Source: Alcanivorax sp. (GTDB taxonomy: Bacteria > Pseudomonadota > Gammaproteobacteria > Pseudomonadales > Alcanivoracaceae). Taken from it: DNA of 48,822 nucleotides. The position numbers and the translations under genes were made by a program. Shown piece after piece: positions 1-9,600 of the stretch. The notes below the pieces were generated by a model. The model had not been told where the DNA came from. It was given only the letters and a program-made list of their open reading frames with translations, and searched no databases. The stretch is from the NCBI GenBank assembly GCA_022565695.1, contig JAIUME010000015.1:1-48822 (forward strand). Reading direction: 5' to 3'. Position 1 is the stretch's first letter. Every line of letters begins with the position of its first letter.

Positions 1-1
1 A

Positions 2-1555
2 GCGGATGATCTGGCCGACCAGGTTCTGGGCGCGGGGGTTGGCGGCGTCGGTGTTGGCGGCGCTGCGGCCAGAGTTGTTGGTCAGGGTGAAGTACACCAT
101 GCCGGTGCGCGGGCACACGGCGCCCCACTCCGGGCGGTCCATTTTGGTGGCGCCGGCAATATCGGCGGCCAGGCGGGTATTCAGCAGCACATCGGCCTGG
201 GATTCGAAGCTGTGTTCGCTCTCGGAGACGGCAGCCATGAATGCGACGTCATCGAAGTCCAGCGCCAGCCACTCGCCGGTGCCGTCATCGTTGAAGCGGG
301 CGACGTACAGGGTGCCGTCGTCCAGCAGGTCGTCGCCGCGCAGGCCCGGGGCCCAATTCAGGTTGCTGACATACTTGTAGATGTATTCGTTACCGGCGTC
401 GTCACCGGAGTAGAACACCATCGGCTCGCCTTCCTTCGGCTCGGCGAAGACGATGCCTTCGTGGGCGAAGCGGCCCAGAGCGGTGCGCTTCACCGGCATG
501 GCGTCCGGGTTGAAGGGGTCGATTTCCACGATCCAGCCGTAGGTGTTGGGTTCGTTGCGGAAGTCTTCTTCGGCGCTCTCGGCGGTGCTGCCCACGTCAA
601 AGCGGGTGTAGTTGTCATCGCCACCGACAGCAGTTTCCCACAGGTAGCGGCTGGTCTGGCCGGAATGCCGCACGCCGTAGCGGGTCTGTTCGCGCGGGCG
701 CTCGGCAGAGGTCGCGGTGCTGTTGCGGAAGTAGCCGGCCCAGTTCTCTTCACAGGTCAGATAGGTGCCCCAGGGGGTGAAGCCGTGGGCGCAGTTGTTC
801 AGGGTGCCGCGGGTGCGGTGGCCTTCAGGGCTGTAGACGGTTTTGACCTTGTCATCGCCGCGCACCGGGCCGTTGATTTCCATGGGCGTAAAGGCGGTGA
901 TGCGGCGGTTGCGCATGGAGGGGATCACTTCCCACTGACCGCGGCTGTTCTTGCCGATCTCGATCACGGACACGCCGTGGCCTGCCATTTCCTTGCGCAC
1001 TTCGTCCAGGGGGCGCGGGGCGCCGCTGGGGCCGTTGGCGTGGAACACGCGCTGGTCCACATACTCGTGGTTCATCACCAGCAGGCCGTGCTCGGAGCTG
1101 CCGTCAATGGGAAAGTAGTGCATGCCATCGTGGTGTGAGCCGACTTGCTGCAGCTGGTCAATGCCGGTGTTGGTGCCGTTATCGAAGAAGGCGGGCATGC
1201 CGCCGGTGATCGGGGTGCCCCAGGGCACAAACGGCGTAGCGGTGTAACCCGCTGGCACGGTCACTGTGTCGGCGCGGGTGATCGGAATGGCGTCGAAACC
1301 GAGACGGGGCGCAGGCAGGTCGCCGCCGGGGCCGGTGCCGGGCGTCGATGAGCTGGAGCTGCCACCGCAGGCGGCTAGGCCAGCGCCCATAAAGGAGACG
1401 GCGGCAACGCCCAGGGAGCCCTTGAGCATGGCGCGGCGAGAGTAGCGCGCCTGAATGACATCGGCAAAGTGACGGTTGCTGGACAGGTTGCTCATGGCTT
1501 CGTCGCCATTGTCGGTCAGCATGTCGGGGAGATGATGATCCAGTTTGATATTCAC
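2..1555 (-). CDS. phoX: PhoX-family (DUF839) exported phosphatase, 3' end cut by window
   Basis: This is a PhoX-type (DUF839) secreted phosphatase, a family that releases phosphate from organic esters outside the cytoplasm using Ca and Fe cofactors. The reading frame starts at a GTG at 1555, preceded 8 bases upstream by GAGGA, and stays open to the window edge (518 codons seen; the family is usually 600-700 residues, so the C-terminus is missing). A twin-arginine signal is visible near residues 45-65 (YSRRAMLKGSLGVAAV), followed by LAACGGSSSSS, which looks like a lipobox, so a Tat-exported lipoprotein is possible. Family-typical stretches include LLVMNHEYVD, NNCAHGFTPWGTYLTCEENW, and, at the truncated end, QNLVGQIIR. 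It is divergent from ubiD. Confident as to family; substrate unknown. Confidence 0.9.
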   Translation of the reverse strand, partial: MNIKLDHHLPDMLTDNGDEAMSNLSSNRHFADVIQARYSRRAMLKGSLGVAAVSFMGAGLAACGGSSSSSTPGTGPGGDLPAPRLGFDAIPITRADTVTVPAGYTATPFVPWGTPITGGMPAFFDNGTNTGIDQLQQVGSHHDGMHYFPIDGSSEHGLLVMNHEYVDQRVFHANGPSGAPRPLDEVRKEMAGHGVSVIEIGKNSRGQWEVIPSMRNRRITAFTPMEINGPVRGDDKVKTVYSPEGHRTRGTLNNCAHGFTPWGTYLTCEENWAGYFRNSTATSAERPREQTRYGVRHSGQTSRYLWETAVGGDDNYTRFDVGSTAESAEEDFRNEPNTYGWIVEIDPFNPDAMPVKRTALGRFAHEGIVFAEPKEGEPMVFYSGDDAGNEYIYKYVSNLNWAPGLRGDDLLDDGTLYVARFNDDGTGEWLALDFDDVAFMAAVSESEHSFESQADVLLNTRLAADIAGATKMDRPEWGAVCPRTGMVYFTLTNNSGRSAANTDAANPRAQNLVGQIIR

Positions 1556-1694
1556 GATGGTCTTCCTCGGGGATAATAGAAAACGTCGCGAATGACCCTA
1601 ATGGCGATGGGTGAACAGCAGATTATCGAGGCGTGACAGCATTGAGACACGCTCTGGTCAACCAGATGACAACGGCACGCTGACGTGCGAATGC

Positions 1695-1700
1695 TATACT
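1695..1700 (+). promoter_or_regulatory. possible -10 box upstream of ubiD
   Basis: TATACT lies 55 bases before the ubiD ATG in the phoX-ubiD divergent gap. No good -35 box stands at the usual 16-18 base spacing (the best nearby hexamer, TGACAA at 1667-1672, is 22 bases away), so this is only a candidate. Confidence 0.3.
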
Positions 1701-1754
1701 CCGGCGGCAGTTGTGCGGCCCAGGCCGCCCCACCGGACAAGATTGAGGTTTGCG

Positions 1755-3266
1755 ATGAAATACAAGGATTTGCGGGACTTTATCCAGCAGCTCGAACAGC
1801 TTGGCGAGTTGAAACGCATCCGGGTGGAAGTGGACCCGAATCTGGAAATGACCGAGATCTGTGACCGCACGCTGCGTGCCGGTGGCCCGGCACTTCTGTT
1901 TGAAAATGTGAAAGGCAGCACAATTCCCGTGCTCGGCAATCTGTTCGGCACCACCCGGCGTGTGGCGCTGGGCATGGGGCGCGAGGATGTCAGCGCGCTG
2001 CGCGAGCTGGGCGAGTTGCTGGCCTTCCTGAAGGAGCCCGAGCCGCCGAAGGGCTTTCGTGATGCGTTGTCCAAGCTGCCGATCCTGAAGCAGGTGCTGG
2101 CCATGAACCCGAAGGTGGTCGGGTCGCCGGATTGCCAGCAGCAGGTGATCGAAGGCGCGGATGTGGATCTGTACAAGCTGCCGATCCAGACCTGCTGGCC
2201 CGGTGATGCGGGGCCGCTGGTGACCTGGCCGCTGGTGATTACCCGGGGGCCGGAGAAGACACGGCAGAATCTGGGCATTTACCGGCAGCAGCTGATCGGC
2301 CGCAATCGCCTGATCATGCGTTGGCTGAGCCATCGGGGCGGCGCGCTGGATTTCCAGGAATGGCAGAAGGCGCACCCCGGCGAGCCCTTCCCGGTGGCCG
2401 TCGCCCTGGGCGCAGACCCGGCCACCATTCTGGGGGCGGTGACGCCGGTGCCGGATACGCTCAGTGAATACGCCTTTGCCGGTCTGCTGCGCGGCGGCCG
2501 CACCGAGGTCGCCAAATGCCAGAGCGTGGATCTGCAGGTGCCCGCCAGTGCGGAGTTTGTGCTGGAGGGCTTTATCTACCCGGATGACTATGCCGAGGAA
2601 GGCCCGTTTGGTGATCACACCGGTTATTACAACGAGGTAGATCACTTCCCGGTGTTTACCGTAGAGCGCATCACCCACCGCCGTGATCCGATCTACCACA
2701 GCACTTACACCGGCCGGCCGCCGGATGAGCCAGCGATTCTCGGCGTGGCCATGAATGAATTGTTCGTGCCGATACTGCGCAAGCAGTTTCCGGAGATCAC
2801 GGATTTCTATCTGCCGCCGGAGGGCTGCTCCTACCGCGTCGCGGTGGTGACCATGAAGAAGCAGTATCCGGGGCACGCCAAGCGGGTAATGATGGGGGTC
2901 TGGTCGTTCCTGCGGCAGTTCATGTACACCAAGTTCGTGATTGTCTGCGATGACGACGTTAACGCGCGGGACTGGAAGGACGTGATCTGGGCCATGACCA
3001 CGCGCATGGACCCGGCGCGGGATACGCTGCTGGTGGAAAACACGCCCATCGACTATCTGGATTTCGCCTCGCCGGTGTCCGGCCTGGGCTCGAAGATGGG
3101 GATGGATGCCACCAATAAATGGCCCGGCGAGACCACTCGCGAGTGGGGCGTGCCGATTACCATGGACGACGCGGTCAAGCAGCGCGTTGATGCGATGTGG
3201 GAGCAACTCGGCATTCCTGCCGGGCCTGTTACCGAGACTGCCCCGACAAAGGATGCAGACCGATGA
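1755..3266 (+). CDS. ubiD: UbiD, 4-hydroxy-3-polyprenylbenzoate decarboxylase
   Basis: UbiD decarboxylates 4-hydroxy-3-polyprenylbenzoate in ubiquinone synthesis, using prenylated FMN made by UbiX. The ATG at 1755 begins [20 protein letters not shown], the normal N-terminus of the family; the frame is open further upstream but that part has no family similarity. The product is 503 residues, matching the usual 490-500. Family hallmarks are [34 protein letters not shown], the strongly conserved [11 protein letters not shown] segment that carries acidic active-site residues, and [18 protein letters not shown]. The stop overlaps the next gene by four bases (ATGA), so the two are probably co-translated. 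ubiX is not in the window. Confidence 0.96.
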   Translation: MKYKDLRDFIQQLEQLGELKRIRVEVDPNLEMTEICDRTLRAGGPALLFENVKGSTIPVLGNLFGTTRRVALGMGREDVSALRELGELLAFLKEPEPPKGFRDALSKLPILKQVLAMNPKVVGSPDCQQQVIEGADVDLYKLPIQTCWPGDAGPLVTWPLVITRGPEKTRQNLGIYRQQLIGRNRLIMRWLSHRGGALDFQEWQKAHPGEPFPVAVALGADPATILGAVTPVPDTLSEYAFAGLLRGGRTEVAKCQSVDLQVPASAEFVLEGFIYPDDYAEEGPFGDHTGYYNEVDHFPVFTVERITHRRDPIYHSTYTGRPPDEPAILGVAMNELFVPILRKQFPEITDFYLPPEGCSYRVAVVTMKKQYPGHAKRVMMGVWSFLRQFMYTKFVIVCDDDVNARDWKDVIWAMTTRMDPARDTLLVENTPIDYLDFASPVSGLGSKMGMDATNKWPGETTREWGVPITMDDAVKQRVDAMWEQLGIPAGPVTETAPTKDADR

Positions 3267-4183
3267 GCTGGACCACCCGTGACATGCCTGACCAGAGTGG
3301 CCGTACGGCCCTGATCACCGGCGCCAACAGTGGCATCGGCCTTGAAGCAGCGCGGGCGCTGGCCGCCCGTGGCGCCCATGTGATCCTGGCGTGTCGCAGT
3401 GAGGACAAGGCTGCCAAAGCGATGGCGGATATCCAGCGCAAACTGCCGGAGGCGTCGCTGGAGTTTTTGCCGCTGGATCTGTCTTCCCAGAAAGGCGTGC
3501 ACGAAAGCGCTGCGATACTGCGCAGCCGGCACAACAAGCTGGATTTGCTGATCAACAATGCCGGCATCATGTGGGTGCAGCGGGCGCTGACAGACGACGG
3601 TTTTGAAAGCCAGCTGGCCACCAATCATTTCGGCCACTTTGCGCTTACCGGGCTGTTGCTGGATATGCTGCAGGATGTGCCGGGCTCGCGCATCGTTACC
3701 GTGAGCAGCATTGCGCACCGGGGCGGCCGCATCTGCTTCGATGATCTGTCGCTGGCCAATGGCTATACCCGCCAGCGCGCGTATGCCCAGAGCAAGGTGG
3801 CCAATCTGATCTTTGCCATCGAGTTGCAGCGGCGGCTGGCGGCAGCCGGTGCGCAAACCATCTCGGTGGCCTGTCACCCCGGCGTCTCCGGCACCAATCT
3901 TGTCAACCCCGGCGTGATCGAGCAAAGCCCACTGAAAATCGGTGCGCTGGTCAAACTGGTGATGCCGTTGTTTACGCAAAGCCCGAAAAACGGTGCCTTG
4001 CCCACGCTGTATGCCGCCACGGCGGATGTCACGCCCGGTGGCTACTACGGGCCAGCGCGTTTGAAGGAAACCATGGGCCCGCCCACCGAGGCCTACGCCA
4101 CCCGTTATGCCCGGGATGAAGAAATCGGTGAGCGTTTCTGGCATATGTCCTGTGCACTGACTGATCTACACTACCCGGCCTGA
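3263..4183 (+). CDS. short-chain dehydrogenase (retinol dehydrogenase/WWOX-like)
   Basis: An NAD(P)-dependent oxidoreductase of the classical-like short-chain dehydrogenase family. Visible motifs are the Rossmann glycine pattern TGANSGIG (residues 19-26), the structural [10 protein letters not shown], a catalytic serine in [11 protein letters not shown], and the YAQSK pair (YxxxK). The 306-residue length and the stretch after the serine (RICFDDLSL) match the retinol-dehydrogenase/WW-domain-oxidoreductase branch often annotated in bacteria without known substrate. Start is the ATG that overlaps the ubiD stop (ATGA), an arrangement that points to one transcript and translational coupling; this does not show that it acts in quinone synthesis. 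Substrate not predictable from sequence. Confidence 0.85.
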   Translation: MSWTTRDMPDQSGRTALITGANSGIGLEAARALAARGAHVILACRSEDKAAKAMADIQRKLPEASLEFLPLDLSSQKGVHESAAILRSRHNKLDLLINNAGIMWVQRALTDDGFESQLATNHFGHFALTGLLLDMLQDVPGSRIVTVSSIAHRGGRICFDDLSLANGYTRQRAYAQSKVANLIFAIELQRRLAAAGAQTISVACHPGVSGTNLVNPGVIEQSPLKIGALVKLVMPLFTQSPKNGALPTLYAATADVTPGGYYGPARLKETMGPPTEAYATRYARDEEIGERFWHMSCALTDLHYPA

Positions 4184-4202
4184 CACACCGCCGGAGTCCC
4201 TC

Positions 4203-4664
4203 TTGAATCAGCCAGCCCCCAATCGCCTTGATCTGGTGCGCGAGTTCGTGCTCGCGCACCCCCTGCATCTTGCCTGCGAGCTGTCGTTCGTCAGCGCCGC
4301 CAACGGCGAGGCCGAGCTGACCTTTCGTATCAATGATTTTTGCGCCAGCCCTCAGGGCACGCTGCATGGCGGCATTCTTTACGCGCTGATGGATGTGAGC
4401 TGTTTCTTTGCGGTGGGCACACTGCTGCCGACGAATCAGCATGCGGTCTCGGTGGATGTCGGCACCACGCTGCTGCGGGCGGGGCGTAAAGGGGATCTGG
4501 TGCATCTGCGGGCGCATGTGGATCGGCTGGGGCGGACACTGGCTGCCATGCGGGTTGAAGCGGCGGTGATCATGGAAAACGGCGAGGAGCAATTGCTGGC
4601 CACCGGTCACGTCAACAAGGCGATCATCGACGCGCCGGAGGCGGGCACCAGACGAGAGGCCTGA
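4203..4664 (+). CDS. PaaI-family hotdog-fold acyl-CoA thioesterase
   Basis: A 153-residue single hotdog-domain protein of the PaaI/YbgC-like thioesterase group, which hydrolyses acyl- or aryl-CoA. The central helix motif LHGGILYALMDVSCFFAV is typical: the HGG turn followed by a helix carrying an Asp that takes the place of the nucleophile/base. The later strand AVSVDVGTTLLRAGRKGDLV also fits. Translation appears to begin at TTG 4203, because GGAG at 4193-4196 stands six bases upstream and no in-frame ATG occurs before the hotdog core. It follows the short-chain dehydrogenase by 19 bases, so it likely belongs to the ubiD transcript. Convergent with moaA. Precise CoA substrate unknown. Confidence 0.85.
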   Translation: MNQPAPNRLDLVREFVLAHPLHLACELSFVSAANGEAELTFRINDFCASPQGTLHGGILYALMDVSCFFAVGTLLPTNQHAVSVDVGTTLLRAGRKGDLVHLRAHVDRLGRTLAAMRVEAAVIMENGEEQLLATGHVNKAIIDAPEAGTRREA

Positions 4665-4676
4665 CCCCCTTCAGGC
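4659..4676. other. short hairpin between convergent genes
   Basis: GCCTGA at 4659-4664 pairs with TCAGGC at 4671-4676 around a six-base loop. It covers the thioesterase stop and lies just before the moaA stop. There is no T-tract on either side, so it is at best a weak bidirectional stop signal. Confidence 0.3.
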
Positions 4677-4679
4677 AGC

Positions 4680-5702
4680 TCACCCCCCGGTCATGTTCAT
4701 AAAACGCACGAGCTGCTCGGCATTGTCGTCATGGCTGAAGTGGTGGCGCTCGGGCTTGATGTCCATGGCCGCGATGATCGCCTGCGCCAGTGGTGCATCG
4801 TCTTCGGGGTGTTCGCGCAGCAAGGGTTTCAGATCGACGCTATGTTCGTTGCCCAGGCACAGCAACAAACGCCCCTCCACGGTAACCCGCACGCGATTGC
4901 ACAAATGACAGAAGTTGTGGGAGTGGGGTGAGATAAAGCCGATACGTCCGCTTTCGCCTGCCACACGCCAGTAGCGGGATGGGCCGGCGGTGCCGTCTGT
5001 TGCGGGCAGCAGTGTGTAGCGTTGCGCCAGGGTGTCACGCAACTCCTCGGAGGAGACAAACATCTCTGCCCGGTTGTGGTCGTCGATGGCGCCGAGGGGC
5101 ATTTCCTCGATAAAGGCGATATCCAGCCCGTTTTCCAGTGCAAAGGCGGTCAGCGCCAGCACTTCATCATCGTTGCGACCACGCATGATCACGCTGTTAA
5201 GGCGGATGCGTTCGAAGCCTGCCTCGCGGGCCGCCTGGATACCGGCCAGCACGTCGGCCAGGTTGCCGGTGCGGGTCAGGGCGCGGAAGCGCGTTTCGTC
5301 GAGGCTGTCCAGGCTGATATTCAGGCGTTTGACTCCCGCTGCACGCAAGGCAGTTGCCTTGCTGGCCAGGCGGCCAGCGTTGGTGGTCAGTGTCAGCTCC
5401 TCAAGCCCCGGCTCAGCGGCAATCCAGGCCGCCAGCTTCTCGATACCGGGGCGCACCAGCGGCTCGCCGCCGGTCAGGCGAATGCGCGTGACACCCAGCG
5501 ACACGAAAACCCGCGCCACCCGGTGCAGCTCTTCCAGGGAGAGGATGTCGGCCCGGGGCAGGAAGGTCATTTCCTCCGCCATGCAATAGACACAGCGGAA
5601 GTCGCAGCGGTCTGTCACCGACAGGCGCACGTAGTCGACCCGGCGATTAAAGCCGTCAATCAATTCACGTTGCTGCACAGGTTGTGTCATGCCATAGGTC
5701 AT
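4680..5702 (-). CDS. moaA: MoaA, GTP 3',8-cyclase (molybdenum cofactor)
   Basis: MoaA is the radical-SAM enzyme that starts molybdenum cofactor synthesis by converting GTP to the cyclised 3',8-product used by MoaC. The N-terminal [4Fe-4S] radical-SAM motif is CDFRCVYC, the [14 protein letters not shown]-binding segment follows, and the second, substrate-binding cluster is made by [18 protein letters not shown] near the C-terminus. The protein ends in Gly-Gly (FMNMTGG), the C-terminal signature of MoaA that reaches into the active site. Length is 340 residues from ATG 5702 or 336 from ATG 5690; both ATGs lie inside a 12-base tandem duplication and neither has a clear Shine-Dalgarno, so the start is uncertain. 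moaB and moeA lie 40 kb away; moaC is not in the window. Confidence 0.96.
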   Translation of the reverse strand: MTYGMTQPVQQRELIDGFNRRVDYVRLSVTDRCDFRCVYCMAEEMTFLPRADILSLEELHRVARVFVSLGVTRIRLTGGEPLVRPGIEKLAAWIAAEPGLEELTLTTNAGRLASKATALRAAGVKRLNISLDSLDETRFRALTRTGNLADVLAGIQAAREAGFERIRLNSVIMRGRNDDEVLALTAFALENGLDIAFIEEMPLGAIDDHNRAEMFVSSEELRDTLAQRYTLLPATDGTAGPSRYWRVAGESGRIGFISPHSHNFCHLCNRVRVTVEGRLLLCLGNEHSVDLKPLLREHPEDDAPLAQAIIAAMDIKPERHHFSHDDNAEQLVRFMNMTGG

Positions 5703-5709
5703 GCCATAG
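5686..5709 (-). repeat. 12-bp tandem duplication over the moaA start
   Basis: GTCATGCCATAG occurs twice head to tail (5686-5697 and 5698-5709 on the plus strand). Read on the minus strand, each copy supplies an ATG in the moaA frame, giving two alternative starts 12 bases apart. Confidence 0.9.
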
Positions 5710-5907
5710 AGTGTAGCCGCTATCCCGGAACGGGGCGACCAGCGGCACTGGCCGCGTCTCGAAAAGATCCCGCAACCAACTGATAAGCATCGCTTTTCCC
5801 GGATGTCTACGGAAAAAGAACCAGCCCGAAATTACCCCCTGCGGTGGCCAGCAGCGCTCAGGGCCGTTAGCATGGGCCTTCCATTCATAGTCAATACCGG
5901 ATTTTTC

Positions 5908-6393
5908 ATGCAGATCGCAGACAATGCCGTAGTGGCAATCCACTACACCCTGACCGACGACGCGGGTGCCACCCTGGACTCCTCCCGCGAGCGCGACGAA
6001 CCACTGGCCTACTTGCACGGCCACGGCAACATCATCCCCGGCCTGGAAAACGCGCTGACCGGCAAGCAGGCAGGCGACAAGCTGACTGTCAAAGTGGAAC
6101 CGGCTGAAGGCTATGGCGAGCGCCACGACGGCCTGATCCAGACGGTACCGCGCAACGCCTTCGAAGGCGTGGAAGAAGTGCTGCCGGGCATGCAGTTCCA
6201 GGCCCAGACCGATGCCGGTCCGCGCCTGTTTACCATCACCGAAGTCGAAGGCGACAACGTGACCGTGGATGGCAACCATCCGCTGGCCGGCTCGACCCTG
6301 AACTTCGATGTGGAAATCGCGGAAGTACGCGAGGCCAGTGAAGAAGAGCTGGCGCACGGTCATGTCCACGGCGAAGGTGGCGTTGAGCACTAA
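5908..6393 (+). CDS. slyD: SlyD-like FKBP-type peptidyl-prolyl isomerase
   Basis: A 161-residue FKBP-type prolyl isomerase and chaperone of the SlyD class. The FKBP part is split by an IF (insert-in-flap) domain: the first half reads ALTDD-type strand VAIHYTLTDDAGATLDSSRE then PLAYLHGHGNIIPGLENAL, the IF domain follows at about residues 70-120 (EGYGERHDGLIQTVPRNAF), and the FKBP fold closes with HPLAGSTLNFDVEIAEVREA. SlyD often ends in a long His/Cys-rich metal-binding tail for nickel delivery; here only a short AHGHVHGEGGVEH remains, so metal storage is probably reduced. ATG 5908 is chosen because the family begins MxIxxNxVV; the frame is open upstream, and no strong Shine-Dalgarno decides it. 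A strong terminator follows. Confidence 0.9.
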   Translation: MQIADNAVVAIHYTLTDDAGATLDSSRERDEPLAYLHGHGNIIPGLENALTGKQAGDKLTVKVEPAEGYGERHDGLIQTVPRNAFEGVEEVLPGMQFQAQTDAGPRLFTITEVEGDNVTVDGNHPLAGSTLNFDVEIAEVREASEEELAHGHVHGEGGVEH

Positions 6394-6424
6394 CGCCGCA
6401 TAACCGGGCAAGCACGACCGCACA

Positions 6425-6452
6425 GGGCGCCCCACGGCGCCCTTGTTTTTTT
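6425..6452 (+). terminator. intrinsic terminator of slyD
   Basis: GGGCGCC (6425-6431), a CCAC loop and GGCGCCC (6436-6442) make a perfect 7-bp GC stem, followed directly by TTGTTTTTTT. This is a classic rho-independent terminator 31 bases after the slyD stop. Confidence 0.93.
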
Positions 6453-6468
6453 GTGGTGCCTGCTCGCA

Positions 6469-6513
6469 CTTGCCTGGACTTGCCCACACTTGTCCGGACT
6501 TGCCCACACTTGC
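6469..6513 (+). repeat. 10-bp tandem array, unit CTTGCCCACA-like
   Basis: Four and a half consecutive 10-base units start with CTTG: CTTGCCTGGA, CTTGCCCACA, CTTGTCCGGA, CTTGCCCACA, CTTGC. Units 2 and 4 are identical and units 1 and 3 differ by two bases, so a 20-base higher-order repeat is also visible. The array ends where the candidate -35 box for glutamate dehydrogenase begins. Confidence 0.9.
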
Positions 6514-6540
6514 ATAGCCACCGCACTGACCCGCTATACT
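6510..6540 (+). promoter_or_regulatory. candidate promoter for glutamate dehydrogenase
   Basis: TTGCAT (6510-6515) and TATACT (6535-6540) are separated by 19 bases, slightly longer than ideal. The -35 hexamer is the last unit of the CTTG tandem array, which would place the array exactly where an upstream activator or alpha-subunit contact would lie. Confidence 0.4.
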
Positions 6541-6614
6541 GACTGTGCAACGCTGCACGTGCCTTGAGCTGGCGGAACACTCCCGCTCCGCCGCTGTGGC
6601 AAGCGGGAGGCCGG

Positions 6615-9600
6615 ATGCTCGACGACGCCGAACGACAGCACGATCTGCTCCTGGCACAACTGGACGCCATTGCGGCCGCCCATATTGCCGATCTTGACTC
6701 TTCCAGGTACACCACCGACGCCGCCACATCGCTGGCCCGCTTTCGTCCCTTTCTGCATCACTACTACGAGATGGCCACGCCCACTGCGTTGGCAGCACGT
6801 TCGCCCGTTCAGCTGTTTCACACGGCGTGGCAGCACTGGCTCCTCACCGAACAGCGCGCGCCAGGTGAGATACGTCTGCGTGTTTCAGCGCCGTCTGAGG
6901 AGCGCCCTGATGATTTCGCACACATCAGCACGGTGGTCGAGGATATGCCGTTTCTGATGGATTCCATCAGCATGGCTATTCGTGATGCCGACAGCGCCAT
7001 CGACTGGAGTGTGCATCCGCTGCTGCGCATCCGCCGCGACAACGATGGGCACTTGCAGCAGGTGCTGGGGACCGGTGACGGCGCGCAGCCTTCCGAATCA
7101 CTGATCCATATGGAATTCGAAGCGCTGGCCGATGATGGGGACTACGCGCAACTGGCCGATGCCATTCACCAGCTGCTGCATGATCTGCGTATTGTGGTGG
7201 CGGATTACCCGGCGATGCGCGACGCCCTGCTTGAACAGGCCGACCGACTAAGCCAGGCGCCGCCCAACCTCGACCAGAGTGAATGCGATGAAGTGGCCGA
7301 TTTCCTGCGCTGGCTCACAGAAGGGCACTTCACGTTCCTCGGTTATGCGCGCTCGCGTGCCGGCATCGAGGACAACGGCGACGGCAGCCAGGCCTTTCTG
7401 CTGCACCCCTTGCATGAGCACGGGCTGGGGCTCACTCGCGCGGACGCGCGCTTTGCCGATACCGACGAATTTATTGCACCGGTGGAGGAGTTGAAACGGC
7501 ACGCGCAATCGAACCATCTGCTGGTGGTCACCAAGGCCAATGCGCGCTCGCCCATTCATCATCCGCAATACATGGACATCATCAGTATCAAGCAGTTTGA
7601 TGCCAACGGTGCGCTGCAAGGCACGCACCGGTTTATCGGGCTGTTTTCGCTGGATGTCTATATCAACCGCCCCAAGGATATTCCCCTGATCCGGCGCAAG
7701 GCGCGCTACGTCATCGACCGTTCCCGGCTGCCGGAAAATTCCTACTCGGGCAAGAATCTGCATGACATCTTGCATCAGATGCCACGGGACGAACTGTTCC
7801 AGTCTTCCGAGGAAGAGCTGTATCACACCTGCATGGGCATTCGCGGCCTGCGCGACAGGCATCAACTGCGCCTGTTCATGCGCCGGGATCGTTACGGCCG
7901 CTTCTATTCCTGCATGGTGTACTTGCCTCGGGATCGCTATACGCGGGAACTGCGCGACCGTATTGCCCAGGAGCTGTTGCGCGTGTGCAGCGGGCTGTCG
8001 ATTGACCGCAACGTGGATTTCCTGCGCGGCGAGCTGGCGCGCATTCATTACATCGTGCGCACCACGCCGGGCAGCCGCATCGGCCTGCGCACGGAAGAAG
8101 TCGAAGAGCGTCTGATTGCTGCAACGCGCAGCTGGCGCGACCGCCTGCGCGATCAGTTCACGCGCAGCCCGCTCGCCGAGCATGACGGGCAGGCAGGGCA
8201 GCGGCTGGCGCGCCGTTTCTGTGATGCCTTCCCGCTGGCCTACACCGGCCATACGGATATCGTCGATGCCGCCACGGACATTCATTACCTGGCACAACTG
8301 AACCCGGACACACCGCTGCTGCCACGCCTGCTGGTGGATCGCGCGGCGGCAGGGCAATCCTGCCCCACCGGGCTGCGGCTGTATTGCCTGGGCCAGCCGG
8401 TTGCGCTGTCGGATGTATTGCCCACGCTGGAGAATTTCGGGCTGCGCGTCATTCGCCAGGACCCGACAGAAGTCACGCCCCGGGACGGCGGCACGCTCTG
8501 GATTCAGGCGTTCGACATTCAGGTGCAGGGCAACTGTGCGCTGAGTCAGGAAGCACTGAAATCGATTTTTGAAACCGCCTTCCTGAAATGCTGGCATGGC
8601 GAAACCGAGAACGACAGCCTCAACCAACTGATCATGACCGCCGGGCTGGACTGGCGCCAGATTGTCTGCCTGCGCACGCTCACCCGCTATCTGCTGCAAA
8701 CCGGGCTACCCTATTCCCAGCATTACATGGCGGAGCTGTTAGCCGAACATAGCGATATCGCGCGCCTGCTGGTGGAGCAATTTGAAACCCGCTTTGATCC
8801 GCAGCTGGATGACAGCACACGCCAACAGCGCGCCCTGAATCTCGCCCAGGCACTGGATCACCGGCTTGATGCGATCAGCACGCTGGACGGCGACCGGGTG
8901 TTGCGCAGCTTTCTGGGAGTGGTGCGCGCCAGCCTGCGCACGAACTATTTTCAGCGCACGGCGGAGGGCTTGCCGAAACGCTATGTCAGCATCAAGCTGG
9001 ACCCGCAGCTTGTGCCGGAGCTGCCCGCCCCCCGCCCCATGTTCGAGACGTTCGTCTATTCCCCGGAAATGGAAGCCATACACCTGCGCGGCGGCAAGGT
9101 GGCCCGTGGCGGGTTGCGCTGGTCTGACCGGCGCGAGGATTTTCGCACCGAGGTGCTCGGCCTGGTCAAAGCCCAGATGGTCAAGAATGCAATCATCGTC
9201 CCGGTGGGCGCCAAAGGCGGCTTTGTGGTGAAACGCGGCGACCCCACTGACCGCGATACCTGGCAGGCTGCGGGAAAGGCCTGTTATCGCACCTTCCTGT
9301 GCGGGCTACTGGATATCACCGACAACCGCGTGGGTGATGCCGTCATTGCGCCGGACAATGTGGTGCGTTACGACGACGATGATCCCTATCTGGTCGTCGC
9401 GGCGGACAAGGGCACGGCCACCTTTTCGGATACCGCCAATGGCATCGCTGACGAGTACGGCTTCTGGCTGGGCGATGCCTTTGCCTCCGGCGGTTCCGCA
9501 GGCTATGACCACAAAAAAATGGGCATTACCGCCCGCGGTGCGTGGGAAAGCGTCAAACGGCATTTCCGGGAAGCGGGCAAGAATATTCAGGAGACGCCGT

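Noticed and set aside
1623-3206. 527-codon open frame on the minus strand opposite ubiD
   Set aside because: It is the antisense of a clear, full-length ubiD in a GC-rich gene; the product is a His/Arg/Gln-rich string with no domain.
5703-5907. Possible molybdenum cofactor riboswitch upstream of moaA
   Set aside because: I looked for the conserved Moco-RNA core in the moaA-slyD gap and did not find it; only scattered short inverted segments are present.
7248-8699. 483-codon open frame opposite the glutamate dehydrogenase
   Set aside because: Antisense shadow of codon-biased coding sequence; no ribosome binding site or domain.
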